Shown here: piece after piece, positions 13,586 to 60,100 of the stretch
Numbering within the stretch: position 1 is the first letter of the stretch
Layout of the letters: each line of letters starts with the position of its first letter
DNA from: Lepisosteus oculatus
Taxonomy: Eukaryota > Chordata > Actinopteri > Semionotiformes > Lepisosteidae
Direction of reading: 5' to 3'
Length of the DNA: 64,000 nucleotides
NCBI RefSeq assembly: GCF_040954835.1
Contig: NC_090704.1
Location: 39,932,979-39,996,978, forward strand
Made by a program: the position numbers and the translations under genes
Notes under the pieces: generated by a model
Database searches by the model: none
What the model saw: only the letters and a program-made list of their open reading frames with translations
What the model was told of the DNA's origin: nothing

Positions 13586-14001
13586 TTGATTAGTTGAACA
13601 AGAAAGAGAGAAATCCATCGGAAATGAGACAATTCTAATGGAATGCACACGAATGGGGAATATTACCCAAGCAATTGTTACATGAAAGATGAAGGTTTTG
13701 TGATTGTGTAAGTACTCCTGAAATAGCCCACACTCTTATGCAACATGGAATTTTTTCATATAACATCATTATTGCTTTTACTTGCTTTCTTTTGAGTCAT
13801 TCAAGTCATTCAATCAAGAAATGATTATTTCTTCAACTATTCCTTTCTTCACAATGGCCTGACTATCAGTTATCTCAAGGATAAATAACATGAACAAATT
13901 CTGGCTCGCTAGTCAGTGAATCAGTTTCTTCTTAACTGTTAAGTAATCTTCTTTCTTTTCTTTTTTTGTTCATAACAAATGAATTAACCATTTATTTTTT
14001 A

Positions 14002-14180
14002 AAACCGCTTCTTCCAATCAGGGTCGCGGGGAGACCGGAGTCTCCCGGTAGGCCATGTTGATGGGGCGGGTTTACACAAGCACATTCACACCGGGGCTGC
14101 TTTTCCCAGAGGCCAATCAACCTACCAGTATGTTTCTGGACTTCAGCAGCGATGCTAACCACTGTGTCATCGTGCCGCGT
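14002..14180 (+). repeat. L2-like LINE tail, copy 3 (internally deleted)
   Basis: The start (CCGCTTCTTCCAATCAGGGT, GGAGACCGGAGTCTCCC) joins through GCCAATCAACCTACC to the family end GATGCTAACCACTGTGTCAT, with most of the middle missing. Confidence 0.65.
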
Positions 14181-14990
14181 GTGAATATTATGCTTATCAT
14201 ATATATATATATTTGTAATATGAAAAATAGTACCCTTCAGTACGTTTTATTATTTTCTTGAAAACCAAGAAACATTTCCTGGGTTCTAGTACATCACCCA
14301 GCATTGTACAGGACACGCAGGAAACCAAATGCTCTGTGCTCTGAATGGTCAACAAATGTGGATATGTTCCCAAGAAGAAACGAAATGGAAAGAAGCTACA
14401 AAACTTGAAGGCAACATTAAGAAAAACAATAAGAAAGTTCACCTTAAAATATCGCCGACAGGGGGCAATGTGTTATCGATCGATGGTATCTTTAACATGG
14501 CAACGAATACCGTATATGATATTGCAGATGTATTTCAGGAAGATAACAAATTTATGCAGATATGTGTGAGGCAGTGACGTTTTCACATTCTGAAAAAAAA
14601 AAGATTTATTGAATTTCCATAGTTGTGTAGGAATGAAACTGTAAGAACAAGAAGTTGGGCTGACACAAGTAAAGGAGCACCTTAAAGGGGTCAGTATTAT
14701 AACTTTCTCTTCCTAACTTAAAATGTGCATTTGACGCAAAGATTGGGGAGATTATGGGATGGCGGTTTGCAAAAGTGGAACTATTGTGACATATTAGGGC
14801 TGAGTAGGCCACCAAATTAGAAGTATATAAGTACACAATATTAAAAACAGTTAGCGGGAATGGATAGTCCAAATATTACATGGCTTACAATGTACTAGAA
14901 GAAGCTGCTTCAAATGTTAAACTCTACGTTGCCGTCTATCGGGCAAGTTTAAGAAGTGCAGTGATGCTGCCGACAGAGGTGACAGGTTGT

Positions 14991-15195
14991 GAGAATAGAG
15001 CCGAGTTGTGATTGGTTGGGATATCAATCCCAGCGCTTTCTTCATATTCGCTGTGGTTTATCACTCTAACAGGCGGCGTGTGTGCAAGAGGAGAGACGCC
15101 AAGACCGTCTGTCCCTGCGCTAGTTTGCTGTCTTTATCGTTGTTTTTGAACGCATTGCTTTCTCACAGCTAACGACAGCGACAGGGAACGCAAAT
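14991..15195 (+). promoter_or_regulatory. RGS9: RGS9 upstream region and 5' UTR
   Basis: An inverted CCAAT box (ATTGG) sits at 15011-15015, about 180 bases before the start codon, next to GGTTGGGATATCAATCCC. This is a candidate proximal promoter. The transcription start is not determined; no clear TATA box was seen. Confidence 0.35.
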
Positions 15196-48336
<33,141 letters not shown>

Positions 48337-49450
48337 CAGGCAGGGTCAACGACAGAAGAGCAGGGCAGGTGTTGGCGGACGCCTCCGGACTCCTGCTGAA
48401 CGCTTCTTCTCTGGGGCAGGACTGACTCTTCCAAAGCACATTTTCTGGTAAATCCACATGTGTGAGCTCCATGGATTAGAGGTACACAGTATCCCAGAAG
48501 CCAAAACAACCTTCAACCTTAGCCTTCTGTTTGTAAAACGTACAATAGTGTAGGCAGTGTATGCGCACCACCAAACGGGTTGGTTTTGATACTGTATGTT
48601 AAAGCTACTGCAGCGAAACTCAACAGGATCATTATTTATTGACAGATCAACCCAAAGCAGATAACTTTGCTTGATAGTCTAGTTGCAGTCTAGTCTAGGT
48701 GCATGATAGTCTAGTTGTGGAACCAAGACTGCCCCTTTAATTCCCTTTCATTTTACCGTGAGACTAAGGACTAAGAAATACAGAAGTAAAATGGACCTAA
48801 CACCAGTAGAGCTTTTTGTTATGTATAAATTAATTAATTCCAATATTCAGTTTTTTTTTGCACTTTTCTACTGTCACCCCAACCAATCCACTCCAGTGCT
48901 GCAAATGAGATGACCTGCCTGCGAATTCCACTTGCGGTAAAAATGATTGCAACTATCTTCTGGTACAGCTTCGATGAGAGATGACATCTGAAAGAGTTCT
49001 TTAGAATTTGTGCCGTTCCTATTGGGTTTTGTAGAAAAAATCTGGTTGGAAAAAAACGTTTTGGCTTTACTGTTGATTGTTGAGAAGTTTGTCGTCAAGT
49101 AATTTATTTTAGATTTTCAACAAGTTTCCTGTGTAAACTCATAGCTGACAAATGTGACTTTTTACATAGAATAATGTTTATTCTTGCCAGTAGATACTGT
49201 TAAATCGGGCTTTTGTATATCATTTGTTTACAGTTTTTTATATAGAGGTCTGCACAGAATCATTGTATTATCTCACTAATTTTTAATAAATATCCATATA
49301 TATATTTGGAAGAAAATCATGTTGCCTGAATGTAATGTCTTAACACGGATAAACTGATATTTACAAGTTAAAAATGTGAAGATTTTCCAATATGATACCA
49401 TGGTGATATCTAGATTGTGCAAGTGCCTCAATAAAACTATAATCAAAACA
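48337..49450 (+). other. RGS9: RGS9-2 3' UTR (inferred extent)
   Basis: Non-coding, AT-rich. AATAAA hexamers occur at 49285 and 49430, and another at 50094. The middle one has the best T- and GT-rich downstream context. The actual end is inferred. Confidence 0.55.
49430..49435 (+). terminator. RGS9: Candidate poly(A) signal for RGS9-2
   Basis: AATAAA followed by CAGTGTTTGC and the T-rich CTCTTTTTTCTCTTGCTTG. Alternatives are the AATAAA at 49285 and at 50094. Confidence 0.5.
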
Positions 49451-50970
49451 GTGTTTGCACAATGGCTCTTTTTTCTCTTGCTTGTTAGTTTGTAATCAGG
49501 TTGCCCCAACCTGTGACATAACTGTACATAAAAAAATACTTCAGTTCAGTATTATGATCTGCTTTTTAAGCAATGTGTTTTTGAGTACTTTTGCGGAAAA
49601 AGTGGGCTATGTTCCCTCTAATTTTTTTTTTCCTGCTGAGCGGATAACTTAATGACCTGGGTGGCATACAAACGCTGTAGTGCAGGAGGCACAGGGCTTC
49701 AGACAGTCCCGTGTGAGAGCTCAGTAATCCACTTGAAAAGACCCCAGGCAAGGCCCATGGGGCATAACGACATGTACTGCTGTTGCTGATCTTGTGAAAG
49801 TTTGCAATAGTTTACCAGCTAAACTAAAGGAAGTACCTACAATATGTAGTTTTAATAGATGTTTTCAAGTACTATCTATTGAGCTGACCGAAAATTTATC
49901 GCAAAATTGTCTTGAATGACTCCCATGAAGGCCTATTTGTTTTGCCACATTATCAGAATTTTTGATGGTTTGCTGTTCAGTAATGTCATAATTTATGTGG
50001 GAAACTTTTATGAACTTCTTGAAGATGACATTTACAACGTGCAAATGTTTATTTTCTGATATTTAGTTTGATGTTTGTTCAACAGTTGATTGCAATAAAC
50101 CGCTTACTTATGTACTCTGCACGCTAAAGCAAAATTTGACCATGGACTTTTTTTTTTATTCACAACATTGCGACCAAAATGCAAATCAGGCATTGCATAT
50201 CTTTAACTTCGACAGTCAAGTTTAACAGTTCACTAATCATTATAAAATATAGCAAGTCAGTATGTCACTGAAAATGATAGAAGTCTTCACTTCTATCCTA
50301 CCAACTGAAGTTTAAATCTAACTTGTGCTGTACACAACCATATTGTTCAGTTATCATTTCCAGCGTCTGTCTCTCAATGACAACCATCGCCTGTACACCG
50401 TGTCGAGATGAATATTCTGCCCATTGTTTTGGTACGATTAAATTCCCATGAGCACGTCTAAACGTAACTCTTCCAGCCGGTTTCGAGTCTTTGTTTTTAT
50501 AATGTTCATCAGACTGAATCCGCGTTCGCAATCTGCGCTTGTCGCAAGAAAAGCGACGGTTCAAATATACAATTGTCTTTCTACGCAACGCCTCACAATG
50601 ACGCTACACATTATAGTCCAGTAACAGTACACATATAGTATACAGTAAATGGCGTAAGCATAATGTAGTGCGTATATATATAACAGTAAATAAGTAAGGC
50701 TAGAGCCAGAACCGTAGATACACATGAAGGTCAACATTCACAGTCGCATTTTTGTACTTTTCTTTAGCACTCCATTATTTCAGATGGCATCAAGTTCTGC
50801 ATTATTTTCGTTGGACAACTGAACCACAAAAATGTAAAAGTTTTCAATAAGTGATTTACAGTGAGAGAATGAGCCTTTGATCATGTATTAAGTGTGAAGA
50901 TTTTCCAGGGCTTAAGTCTGCAGAGGTAAACATGACATAACCAAAGTTTAGTAATACAACTATATATATA
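49451..50970. other. RGS9-COG1 tail-to-tail spacer
   Basis: Short convergent intergenic region. It holds a hAT transposase remnant (50438-50557) and a spare AATAAA at 50094. No gene. Confidence 0.75.
50438..50557 (-). mobile_element. hAT-type transposase remnant
   Basis: On the minus strand, 39 codons read VAFLATSADCERGFSLMNII and KTKTRNRLEELRLDVLMGI, then TAA. The stretch SADCERGFSLMNIIKTKTRN is characteristic of the C-terminal dimerisation part of hAT transposases and of their domesticated relatives in vertebrates. A stop lies two codons upstream in frame, so this is a broken fragment. A longer open frame over the same bases in another phase is a shadow. Confidence 0.8.
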
Positions 50971-50976
50971 TTTATT
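50971..50976 (-). terminator. COG1: Candidate poly(A) signal for COG1
   Basis: TTTATT on the plus strand, so AATAAA on the minus strand, about 40 bases after the COG1 stop. It is followed on the minus strand by TATATATATAGTTGTATT. This would give a very short 3' UTR; a later signal at 50155-50160 is possible. Confidence 0.45.
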
Positions 50977-51016
50977 TTTTATAAACTTTATACACGTTAA
51001 AAATCTTCTAAAAGCT

Positions 51017-51154
51017 TCACTTGGCCATGCTGGAGAGCCAGCCCAGTTTGAAGAGGGAGGGGCCTGTGGGCTCCTCCTCCTGAGACGCCAGCTGTCTGAA
51101 CAAGTTTCCAGGTCGGAACGTTTCTCCTGGTAGGGCAGAGGACGCAGGGACAAC
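51017..51154 (-). CDS. COG1: COG1 coding exon 14 (terminal)
   Basis: Residues 936-980 and TGA: VVPASSALPGETFRPGNLFR then PSLFKLGWLSSMAK. Acceptor cattaaag|GTTGTC, a weak polypyrimidine context. Confidence 0.93.
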   Translation of the reverse strand, partial: VVPASSALPGETFRPGNLFRQLASQEEEPTGPSLFKLGWLSSMAK

Positions 51155-54100
51155 CTTTAATGGAACACAACATTGGGGGAAGATATTTAGAGCTGCGATG
51201 CTGTACCATGAGGGGTGGACAAAAACAGAATGAGCTCAGTGACAGAAGAGTTAGAGTTAACAGGTCCTCAGTCCATGTTTATCACACTTGTAGGCTCAGA
51301 TTTTAAGACTGTTATTGTCCAGGCTTTGTGGTTTTACTACTATGAAAACCTCAGATTACAAATCTCATTTTCCCGCTCTCAGATGGCAGCATATACGACT
51401 GGAATCCTAAAAACTAAGTTCAATGAGGTAAAGAACTAAGACAGCAGCTTGAAGGTCAGTTATATATTTTATAAGACTTAGTTTGCTTAGTGCAAATGAA
51501 GACTGAAGGCAAAGTGCATAAACATTGAGTATCACATCCTGTGAAAATGCAGTGCAGGCACTGAGCTAGTTTTGCTTCTGGCTGGAACAGATAGGATCTC
51601 TGTGAGAATATAGTACACACTTCTGGTACGTTTTTAACTTATGTTAACAGTGAAAAAATCTCTATGAAATAATATATGCATAAAAAAATCTAAAATATTC
51701 TTCATAATACGCAACCTAACTTTTGTATACACAAAATATGACATTTGTGCATCTTTAAACACAGCTGTATATGCCAAATTGTTACAAGTTGTTTATCCCA
51801 CCTACTGTCTAAATTAGGAAGTGCTATTTTCAACTGTGAAAGAGTACCAGTCTGTACACTAGAGGGAGCTATAGATCCTTCTACCAAAAGCACCACAGCA
51901 TGATTCACTCTTCCCTGTTCATTATTAGAAACACAGCCCAGCAGCTTTTCTACAATTACAATGTCACTACTTTTTTCAAAATTACATTAATTCAACAGCT
52001 GATTTTTACAGTCTAAATATATCATTGCCCTAAGCTCATGACTCTCCAATGTTTAGGCAAATACGCAACTAGCCACAAATATTTTCTCAATGCTGTCTCG
52101 CTTTCAAATGTGTTAAGAAAATTCCTCAAAACAGGAGAGAAAAGCTGTACATCAAGGCAGCTTCATGCAAAACATTTCAGGCAGAAAAACAACTCATGCA
52201 GAGAAGATTCTCTGTTTTGTATCATTTTGTATCAGGGGCTGCTGAAAGGTGTATAGACCTATTTAGTAATAGATAAGAAATGCAATTTTAAATCTACATT
52301 AAAAACCACTGCATGTTTTTAACCGAGACTTTATTTCAAGTAAAAGTTAAAAGTCTATATACTGCAGCCAGCTGTGCCACAGGAATGTCTGTGAATGTGA
52401 TCCTAAGGGATGAGACTGATCAGAGATTCTGCCACGGAGTGCACATTTCAGATCTTTCATTTTAACTACTGTTAATGGCCAGCCATCTGTGAAACAGTGC
52501 TGCAGCATTGACAATCAGGCTTTCTATCTGTGTTCCCAGACAGGACTTGATCTTTTTCCTCTTTGACCTGTTACATGGCTAATGACTTCGTATTTCACAG
52601 TGAATCACATTAATGTATTTCTCTTCATTCACTGTTAGTGTAATGTATTCACTGTGCAACAAATTCCTTAATTCCTAACCTACTGGAAGCCACCAGCAGC
52701 ATTCCAATGGGTTCAGATGCCTATGAATTTAAACTTTTTCAAAAACAATCCAAATTTAACAGTCATCTCTATTACCACAATGATGTATCTCTCTTTTTCC
52801 TGATTTGAGGAAATACAGAGGTACACAGCCATGGGTTTAAGATTAAAACCAATTTAAAATAAAAAGGAAACCAAATGAATTAAAAGTTATCATGTGAAAT
52901 AGGTTGCCCACCCCCGATCAGATCACTAAAGCAATTAAGAAATGTCATGGAAATGTTTTAAAAGTTGGATTCACGTTCAGCTGATGAAATCAACTAGAAT
53001 GATCAAATTGCATTTCTCATTTGTAAGCTTCTGTTGTGTTTGGGTTGTCAATTCTCAATAATAACCTGAGAAGAAACAAACCACATATGACACACGGTTA
53101 CAGAAAACTCCGACAAACCGGAGGCAAGGCAGGAGCACACTGCACACGTTCTGTAAATTACCACACACCAGTCTTTTACGGCTCCCCGACAGAGCTCTCA
53201 GAATAGCAGGAACTAGAGAAAAGCAGACAGCATTTAACTGTGATCCAAAGCTGCTAATCAAAAAACAGTCCATTGACTTTGACAAAGCAGAGGAGAAATG
53301 CAATTATTCTTCTCTGAGCACTATCACTTCAAGAGCCACACATTCTGGTCTGGAACAAAATCATTCATGTAAAATAACGTAGGTCAAGGACAAACCTACT
53401 GTGAACTGGCCATTTTAATAATATCCATGATGAATTTAATAGAAACAGCCAATGTGTGATATGTTCTAATCTTTACGTTAAGGCAGAGATGCTGTTTCTG
53501 AGTACAGAAGGTAGTGAACAGTGAGTGTCTGGTTATGCCTTGTATTGCCTAATCAGTTTAGACGAGGTTTCCCAACAGATGTGCATCGTATAACAACAGC
53601 ACCGTTACAGGTGCAGGATGTGTAAATGAACCCAGAGTCTATTTGGGGTGAAACGTTGGATGTTTTCTACCGCAGGGCCCCCCCATTGCCAGACTCCCCC
53701 AGTCCTAACCTGGGTCCTGGAGATTTCAGAGCCCCGGGATGCAGGCTTGGAGGACTTCCGGGAAGTGGACATGCTCAAGGGCAGGAGTCCGAACCTGGGG
53801 AAATCAAACAGCCTTGGTCACGATGACCGCCACAGCATAACGGGCCATGATTTCTGAACCTAGGATTAGGCACAACTGAACTTGATATATTTTCTTCATG
53901 ACACGCATAGATAAGAAGTAAAAACAAGAGGGGAATCCATGGAAATGTATCTAGATCTGTGCTGAACTCTCATTCGAATTTGAGATTTCTGATATACTGC
54001 TGCGGTTTAGCATATCCCTCCCGGGGAGCCTTGTAAATCAACTCAGTTGAATTCTATTAGTTCCTTTAAGTTCCTTTCAGAGCAGGCCTAAGACGATGGC

Positions 54101-57100
54101 CTGATGGGCACCATGCAGGGCTCTAGCTGTCTGTTCTAAAAGCTCCACTGCAGGTTAGTGGCCAAAGCGTCTCCAGGGCGAAGCTGCAGTATCGGAGCTC
54201 CACTCACCGGATCTGACTGCTGGCGAGGGGCAGGATGTTGTATGGCTCCTGAGTGCCAACACTGGGCCCCCTGGAGCTGAACTGCTTCTCTGTGCCTGTC
54301 AATAGCCCCAGCAGCACCTGCACAGGAGATAGCACAGCGCATGAAATTCCAGTTTTACAGACACATGACTGGTCCTGCGATCTAGCAGGCTGCACTACTG
54401 ATAATACCCTCTCAAGAATGGATGGGATGCACATCACTGTAATTTAGTTCAAACAACACCAAATTTATTTTTGTTACCGTCTATGAATGACAACAATCGT
54501 CCCCTTGTAACAAACCTTTACTAGCATTTTTCCTGTACCACCTTCCATCAATCTGATACTTTCCTGTCTACCTGCTAGTTCTGCATATTAAACAGTACTA
54601 TTAATATAGACAAAATATATTTCAAATGTTTCTTTCTAACCCTGGAAATTAGGCGTCTCAATCACATAGTGGCAAAACAGCTAAAGTGGCCATCAGGGTG
54701 AGTTTTTGTCTGCAGTTAATTTATAAAATGTTTCCTATGATATGGCACCAAAAAAAAACACAAAATGAAATGTTCGGTTCATTATCGCTGTGCGGCAGTT
54801 TTTCTAACTGTAGAAAGACAGTATGTGCAGCCTGAGGCCCAGATCAGTGTCCATGGGGCCGTGCTAAGGTACGTACAGAGGTCCTCTGGACGAGACGGGT
54901 CAGGTTAGTGTTGAGTGGGGGGGTGAAGACATCCAAGTCAAAAGGATCAATGTGGCCCTCCAGGCAATCACAGACCTGCTGGATCCTGGTGGAGAAAGAG
55001 AGAGAGAGGTAGGAGAGGAACACACAAAAAAACCCACAAATTGGCACAAGTAGACTGAGCACCCGAACAATTATCTCCTAGGCTCGGGGCAGAGGCCTCA
55101 GGTTTCAACGTGAAGCAAAACATTACTGGAAACCACGCAAGATTTCATTTTAAACTGCGTAAGGAAGTGTTGGCTTGGGATGTCAATTAAGTAAAAGGCA
55201 ATAATTGAAAATAAAAGTATTAAAGGAGCACTCAAGGTGCAGAAGCTCCAGCGAAGGTCTCCCCAGGAGGTGGTGGGTACCTGGGATCTTGGTGGGAACG
55301 AGAGGCCTTTCCCTCTTCTTGCCTGGCGCTGAGAGTCACTGACAGGTAGCGCAGGTCAAATAGCAGCTGCAAGGCCCGGTTCTGGGTCATGAGGAAGGCA
55401 GGGTCCTGAAAGGGGGAAAGTACAAGTGTCAGAGGTTCTGCAGGTGGCACAGAAAATGCAAATGGGTTTGTTTTTGTGTTGTACTGAGTAGCCATACTCT
55501 GTAGATCTGTTGCGTGCTCTGTTCATCAGCACAAGTACAGTCAGCCCTTTCCTGGACTACTGTCCAGCTCACCTTGTTGTGCTTTTCCAAAGCCAGCTTC
55601 TCGTACTCGGTGATGACCCGATCCAGGCAGCCCTTCAGCAGCTCCTGTAGGGTGACCTTTGGCAGTGCGTGACCTCCAATCCTGTTGACCTCTAGGCACA
55701 GATGGAAGAGAAGAGTCTGCACATACCATGAGGGCTGCAAAGACACAGACATGCATTTTTAACTCATTCTTTCTCAAGCCTTTGAAGGGGAAAAAATGGA
55801 AATCAAAAACCTGAATCAAATCCTAAAAAGATAGCTTTAAACAGTAACATATGTACATTGTTTGCTGCAAAGTTCTTTTAAAATTGGTTTTGAAAAGACT
55901 GGAATTCAGATCTTTTACAGATCCACAGAGGACGCACACTTGCATAAGACTAACCAGGACATATTAACCCACATGACAAACCTGTGTCTGAGCAAGAGGG
56001 TGGAATAAAACTACATTCTGTGGGAAGCACCTATTAGGGTACTGCACTCATAAATGGTAGTTTGTGGGTTTAAATCACAGGTGAGACGTTGTTGTACTAC
56101 TGAGCAAGTTACTACTCTCTGATTGCTCCAGTAAAACACCCAGCTGTACTGTATAATTTGGTAAGTTACTTTAGATAAAAATAATTTTGTAGCAGTGGAG
56201 AAAGTTACTCATTTATGCTAGTTCTTTGTTGTCTGGACCTTTGTTGAATTACAGATGCAGAGATATTCAATATTCCCACAGACATATACAAGAAAAGATT
56301 AGGACTGAGCACTGCAAGTTCCTGCCCGCAGTTCCTAGAGTTTTAGACTGAATCCCTGCCCCCAGCTCAGCTGTCACCGGCTGTTGATTCACCTGAACGG
56401 GAAGACGGATTTTGGAGGTCACTTTGCTCCCTGATTCAGTCTCTTCCTGAATTTCCAGCTCCTCCCAGTTGGTTGCTGTTTCCAGGATGGAGCCTGCGGA
56501 GCTCGAGTGAAGTCTGCCAGCAAAGTTTTGGACCAGAGCCTGAGAGAAGCACAAAGCAACAGGTCAAAAAGAAAAAGAAACGCAAATGAAGGCTGAATAT
56601 GCACTTGTTGCTGTATTGCTTCTCCTGGACTGCCACCTCCTAATAATTTCAATTTTAAATGAAAGAAACATCTGCACAATCTTTTTAAAATAAATGCAAA
56701 ACCAAATGTTTTATAAATGTTTCATAATGAACTAGAGGTGAACTGAACTGCTTTCTAAAAACTGAGTTCCTCCTTCTTAAGCTTTTAAATGTGATAGTCA
56801 AAACCTATTCCCTTCATGGAATTCTTTCTTCCTTGTCAGGAGAGAAATGTAACTGAAAAATAATTGTACCTCCATGTGTTAGTCTAACCTAGGATTTGTT
56901 TTACAATAGTTTGTCTCATAAGAAAAGGTGAAAGTTTGTGTTTTTTCATTTTTTAACCCTATTTCTTTCTAGTAGCTAATTGATTGGAGCATCTCATTCA
57001 GGCGTTTCTTTAAACAGGATAGACAGCAGGTTCAATAGCATGACAGGGTACCTTGCTCCAGACCCCTACAACCTCTTAAGTAAAAATATTATGACATTTA

Positions 57101-60100
57101 TCCTGAAATCCTTAAAAAAAAAACGGCCTAGCTAAATAGTCAACTTAAACTAAACAACTATAAACAAACACTGCACCGCCCACAATTGCTTTCTTTTGAT
57201 TGGACAAACCTCGGTGAGGGCGGAGCTCCAGATCCGGTAAGCTTCCATGCTGCATAATAGAAGCTCCTCCCTCAGATCCGCCCACCTGGCCTGTGCAGGG
57301 CTAATCTCTGGCGCTTTGGCGCCTTTGCCCAGCTTCCTGCCCTGACGGGAAGTGTCCTTCACCATGTGATCTGGGCCACCCTGCTTCCCCAGAATGCACT
57401 GCTTCAGGCTGGGGCAGAGCTCGCTCATGGACTGACAGAGTCTTGCCATGAAGAGCACTGAACTGAGGCAGCTGTTTCCTGCACGGCCAGAGCTGAGTAA
57501 CTTGTCCTGCACAGCCTTCAGCTCGGAGCGCACGGAAGACAAGATATTGCGCACGCAGGCCAGGCAGTGCTCTCGCACGGTTTCTTCCACAGTGCTGGCA
57601 TCAGTGAAGCGGTCAAAGGAGGAGGACGCGACAGGAAGAGGTTCGGCAGACTCCTTGGTGGTCTGCTCAGAGGGCAAGTAGGAGAGAAGGTCCTCCAGCC
57701 TGATTTTGAGCTTTGAGTCCAGGGAGGAGCAGAAGTTCTGGACGCAGGGGGTCAAGGCCTGGGTCTTCATAGACAGGCCACTCTTCAGCAGGGGGCTGCG
57801 GCCTGACACGCTCACCCAGGCTGCGTCACTCAGCAGGTCGTTGGGCGATTCGGACCATAGAAAGGAGGCTACGTCACCCTCAAACTGCGTCGCCCTGCTG
57901 GGGCCCCCGGGACCTGACTGCCCTTCCAGTTCCCGCAGGGATGAGGTCAACAGGATTCTGGAGCTGCTCGAGATCTCCTCCATTCCTTCTTGAGTAAGAG
58001 CCTGGGAGCAGAGAAATAGGTCCACCATTTTCATTCATACATCCATTAAAAGTAAAATCATCCATTGAAGTTTTGACAATTCTAAGACGAGGAAAACCAG
58101 TTTCATTTTCTGGGTCCTGTTAAGCTGAAATGCCTGTCTGGTGCAGCACGTCCAACTGTCTCACAAAGAAGGGGGACAGATCTATGGTCTGTGTTTGGAA
58201 GAATACAACTTGCAGCACACTGATTAAAATATCAGGATTTTACTTTATTTGCAGCTCATGTTACATGGCCTGCTGTAAGACAACGCACTTAAAAAGAGAA
58301 TGAAACCAACCTGCAGGCGCTGGAGGAAGAGCTGCTGGAGAAAATCCTCCCAGAAGGACAGGGGGCGCTCCAAGAGCCGCTGACAAATGACGCTCCAGTG
58401 CTGGCTGATGGCGTCACTGGTCAGCAGCTCCCACACAGCATCCCGGATTGCTGCCAGGCCCTTCAGGCTCTTCACGTAGACCAGCAGGCCGCTGATTCCA
58501 CTGCAGATATCCTCTTTACACCTGCAGCCAGCGCGTTACACGAGAGGGTGACCATCTCATTAACTGTACGCCCCCCTTCCCTCTAAAGACTTCCTTCCCT
58601 AAAACTGGAATATTGCTTGCTGGGTCACCTCTTGGATTTACAGTAAAAAAAGGTAAACTGCTCAAGCCTGATGTTCACTGGAGAAAATGAAACAATTCCA
58701 CCCATAGGTTCTTATGACCACAAAGGAAATCGCATGGGTCTAGCCAGTTCTTCCTTGTTCCCTGTTTAATGTTATTAAGTTGCCAAAAACCTCCCCCGTG
58801 CCCAAGTTCTCTTCCTTACGTGTCCATCCACTGCCGCAGCGTGTCTCTGAGATGCTCAGGCTGGATGGGCTGAGCCAGGGTCCGCAGGGTCGGCTGGAAG
58901 TCGGTCACAGAGGACGGAAGGTACTTGAACCAGCTGCCTGAGCTCATCTCTCCCTGCAGGACCTTCTTCTCTTTCCCTTGCAAAGAAGATTAGCCCCAAA
59001 TGCCTCAGAGGTTTACTCAGAATCTCCTTTCTTTACGTTTGCACAGATGTATGAAGAGACAAGACACAGACCAACTGCATTCTAAATCTCCATGGCTGAA
59101 GGTTAAAACAAATGAAATTTTGTAATGAACTGCAACGACCTTACCCACTGCAAATTAGTTTATGCATTTGCATTTATTTTCTAATGCATTCATAGTCTTT
59201 GCGGCACATTACTAGTCAGGCAGCAGCCAAATCACCCTGCAGCTTGACTGGCAGCCCACTAATGCTAAGCAGGTGTGAGCCTGGTCAGTACAGTACTTGG
59301 ATGGGAGACCTCCTGGGAAAAGCTAAGGTTCCTACTGGATGTGGTGTTAATGGGGCCAGTAGGGAGCGCTCACCCCGTGGTCTGTGTGGGTCCTAATACC
59401 CCAGTATAGTGACGGGGACACTCTACTGTAAAATGGTGCCGTCCTTCAGATGAGAATTAAAACTGAGGTTCCCATTCTCTGTGGTTATTAAAAATCCCAG
59501 GGTGTTTCTCAAAAAGAGTAGGCATGCTACCCTGGCGTCCTGGCCTCTACCAATCACGGCCTCCTAATAATCCCCGTCTATGAATTGGCTTCATCACTCT
59601 GTTCTCCTCCCCAACAATAGGTGATGTGTGGTGAGCATACTGGCACACTATAGCTGAGTAGTGTCCAGAAAAGTGCTATATAAGTATGATGAATTACTAT
59701 TACTAGTCTCCCAGTGCAGGGGGGGTGGGAGGTGCATACCAGCGGGTGCAGTTCCGGTCACAGTCTCCAGTGTGGCGAACAGCAGGCCGCAGCTCAGGGG
59801 CGGCTCCATTGGCTTACCCTCAGGAGGAGTACAAAACACGGCGTAGGCCTGGTACAGTGTAGTGGCCATCAGCTCCACCAGAGAACATACCTGAGCCTTG
59901 ATACCAGCACCTGGAGGTCAACATTGTTTGTTTAGTCAATCAACGCAAGATAAAGGACAATGACAATTGCCTCTTGATGCATACTGAAAACACAGGTTGA
60001 GGCAAAGGGTGCTCATTCAAGGCAAAGGGATAATGCAACCTAAACAGCAGGGGGGGAAACCCACTTTGTACTTGTTACTTGAACTTGGAAGGCCTTGTTC

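Larger units (their letters stand above)
11781..14990. other. GNA13-RGS9 intergenic region
   Basis: Divergent intergenic spacer with no recognisable gene. It holds two L2-like tails (12435 and 14002) and the end of a LINE reading frame (13370). The remainder is unassigned AT-rich DNA. Confidence 0.75.
53795..57209 (-). other. COG1: COG1 introns 7 to 12
   Basis: Introns at 53795-54207, 54318-54876, 54986-55280, 55406-55572, 55735-56392 and 56540-57209. A V-SINE-like element lies in the one at 55735-56392. Nothing else recognised. Confidence 0.8.

Noticed and set aside
14329..14577. 82-residue open frame upstream of RGS9
   Set aside because: Lysine- and asparagine-rich, no family recognised, and it lies just after an L2-like tail.
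50298..50588. 96-residue open frame on the minus strand
   Set aside because: The recognisable hAT transposase residues are in a different phase of the same strand; this frame is arginine-rich noise.
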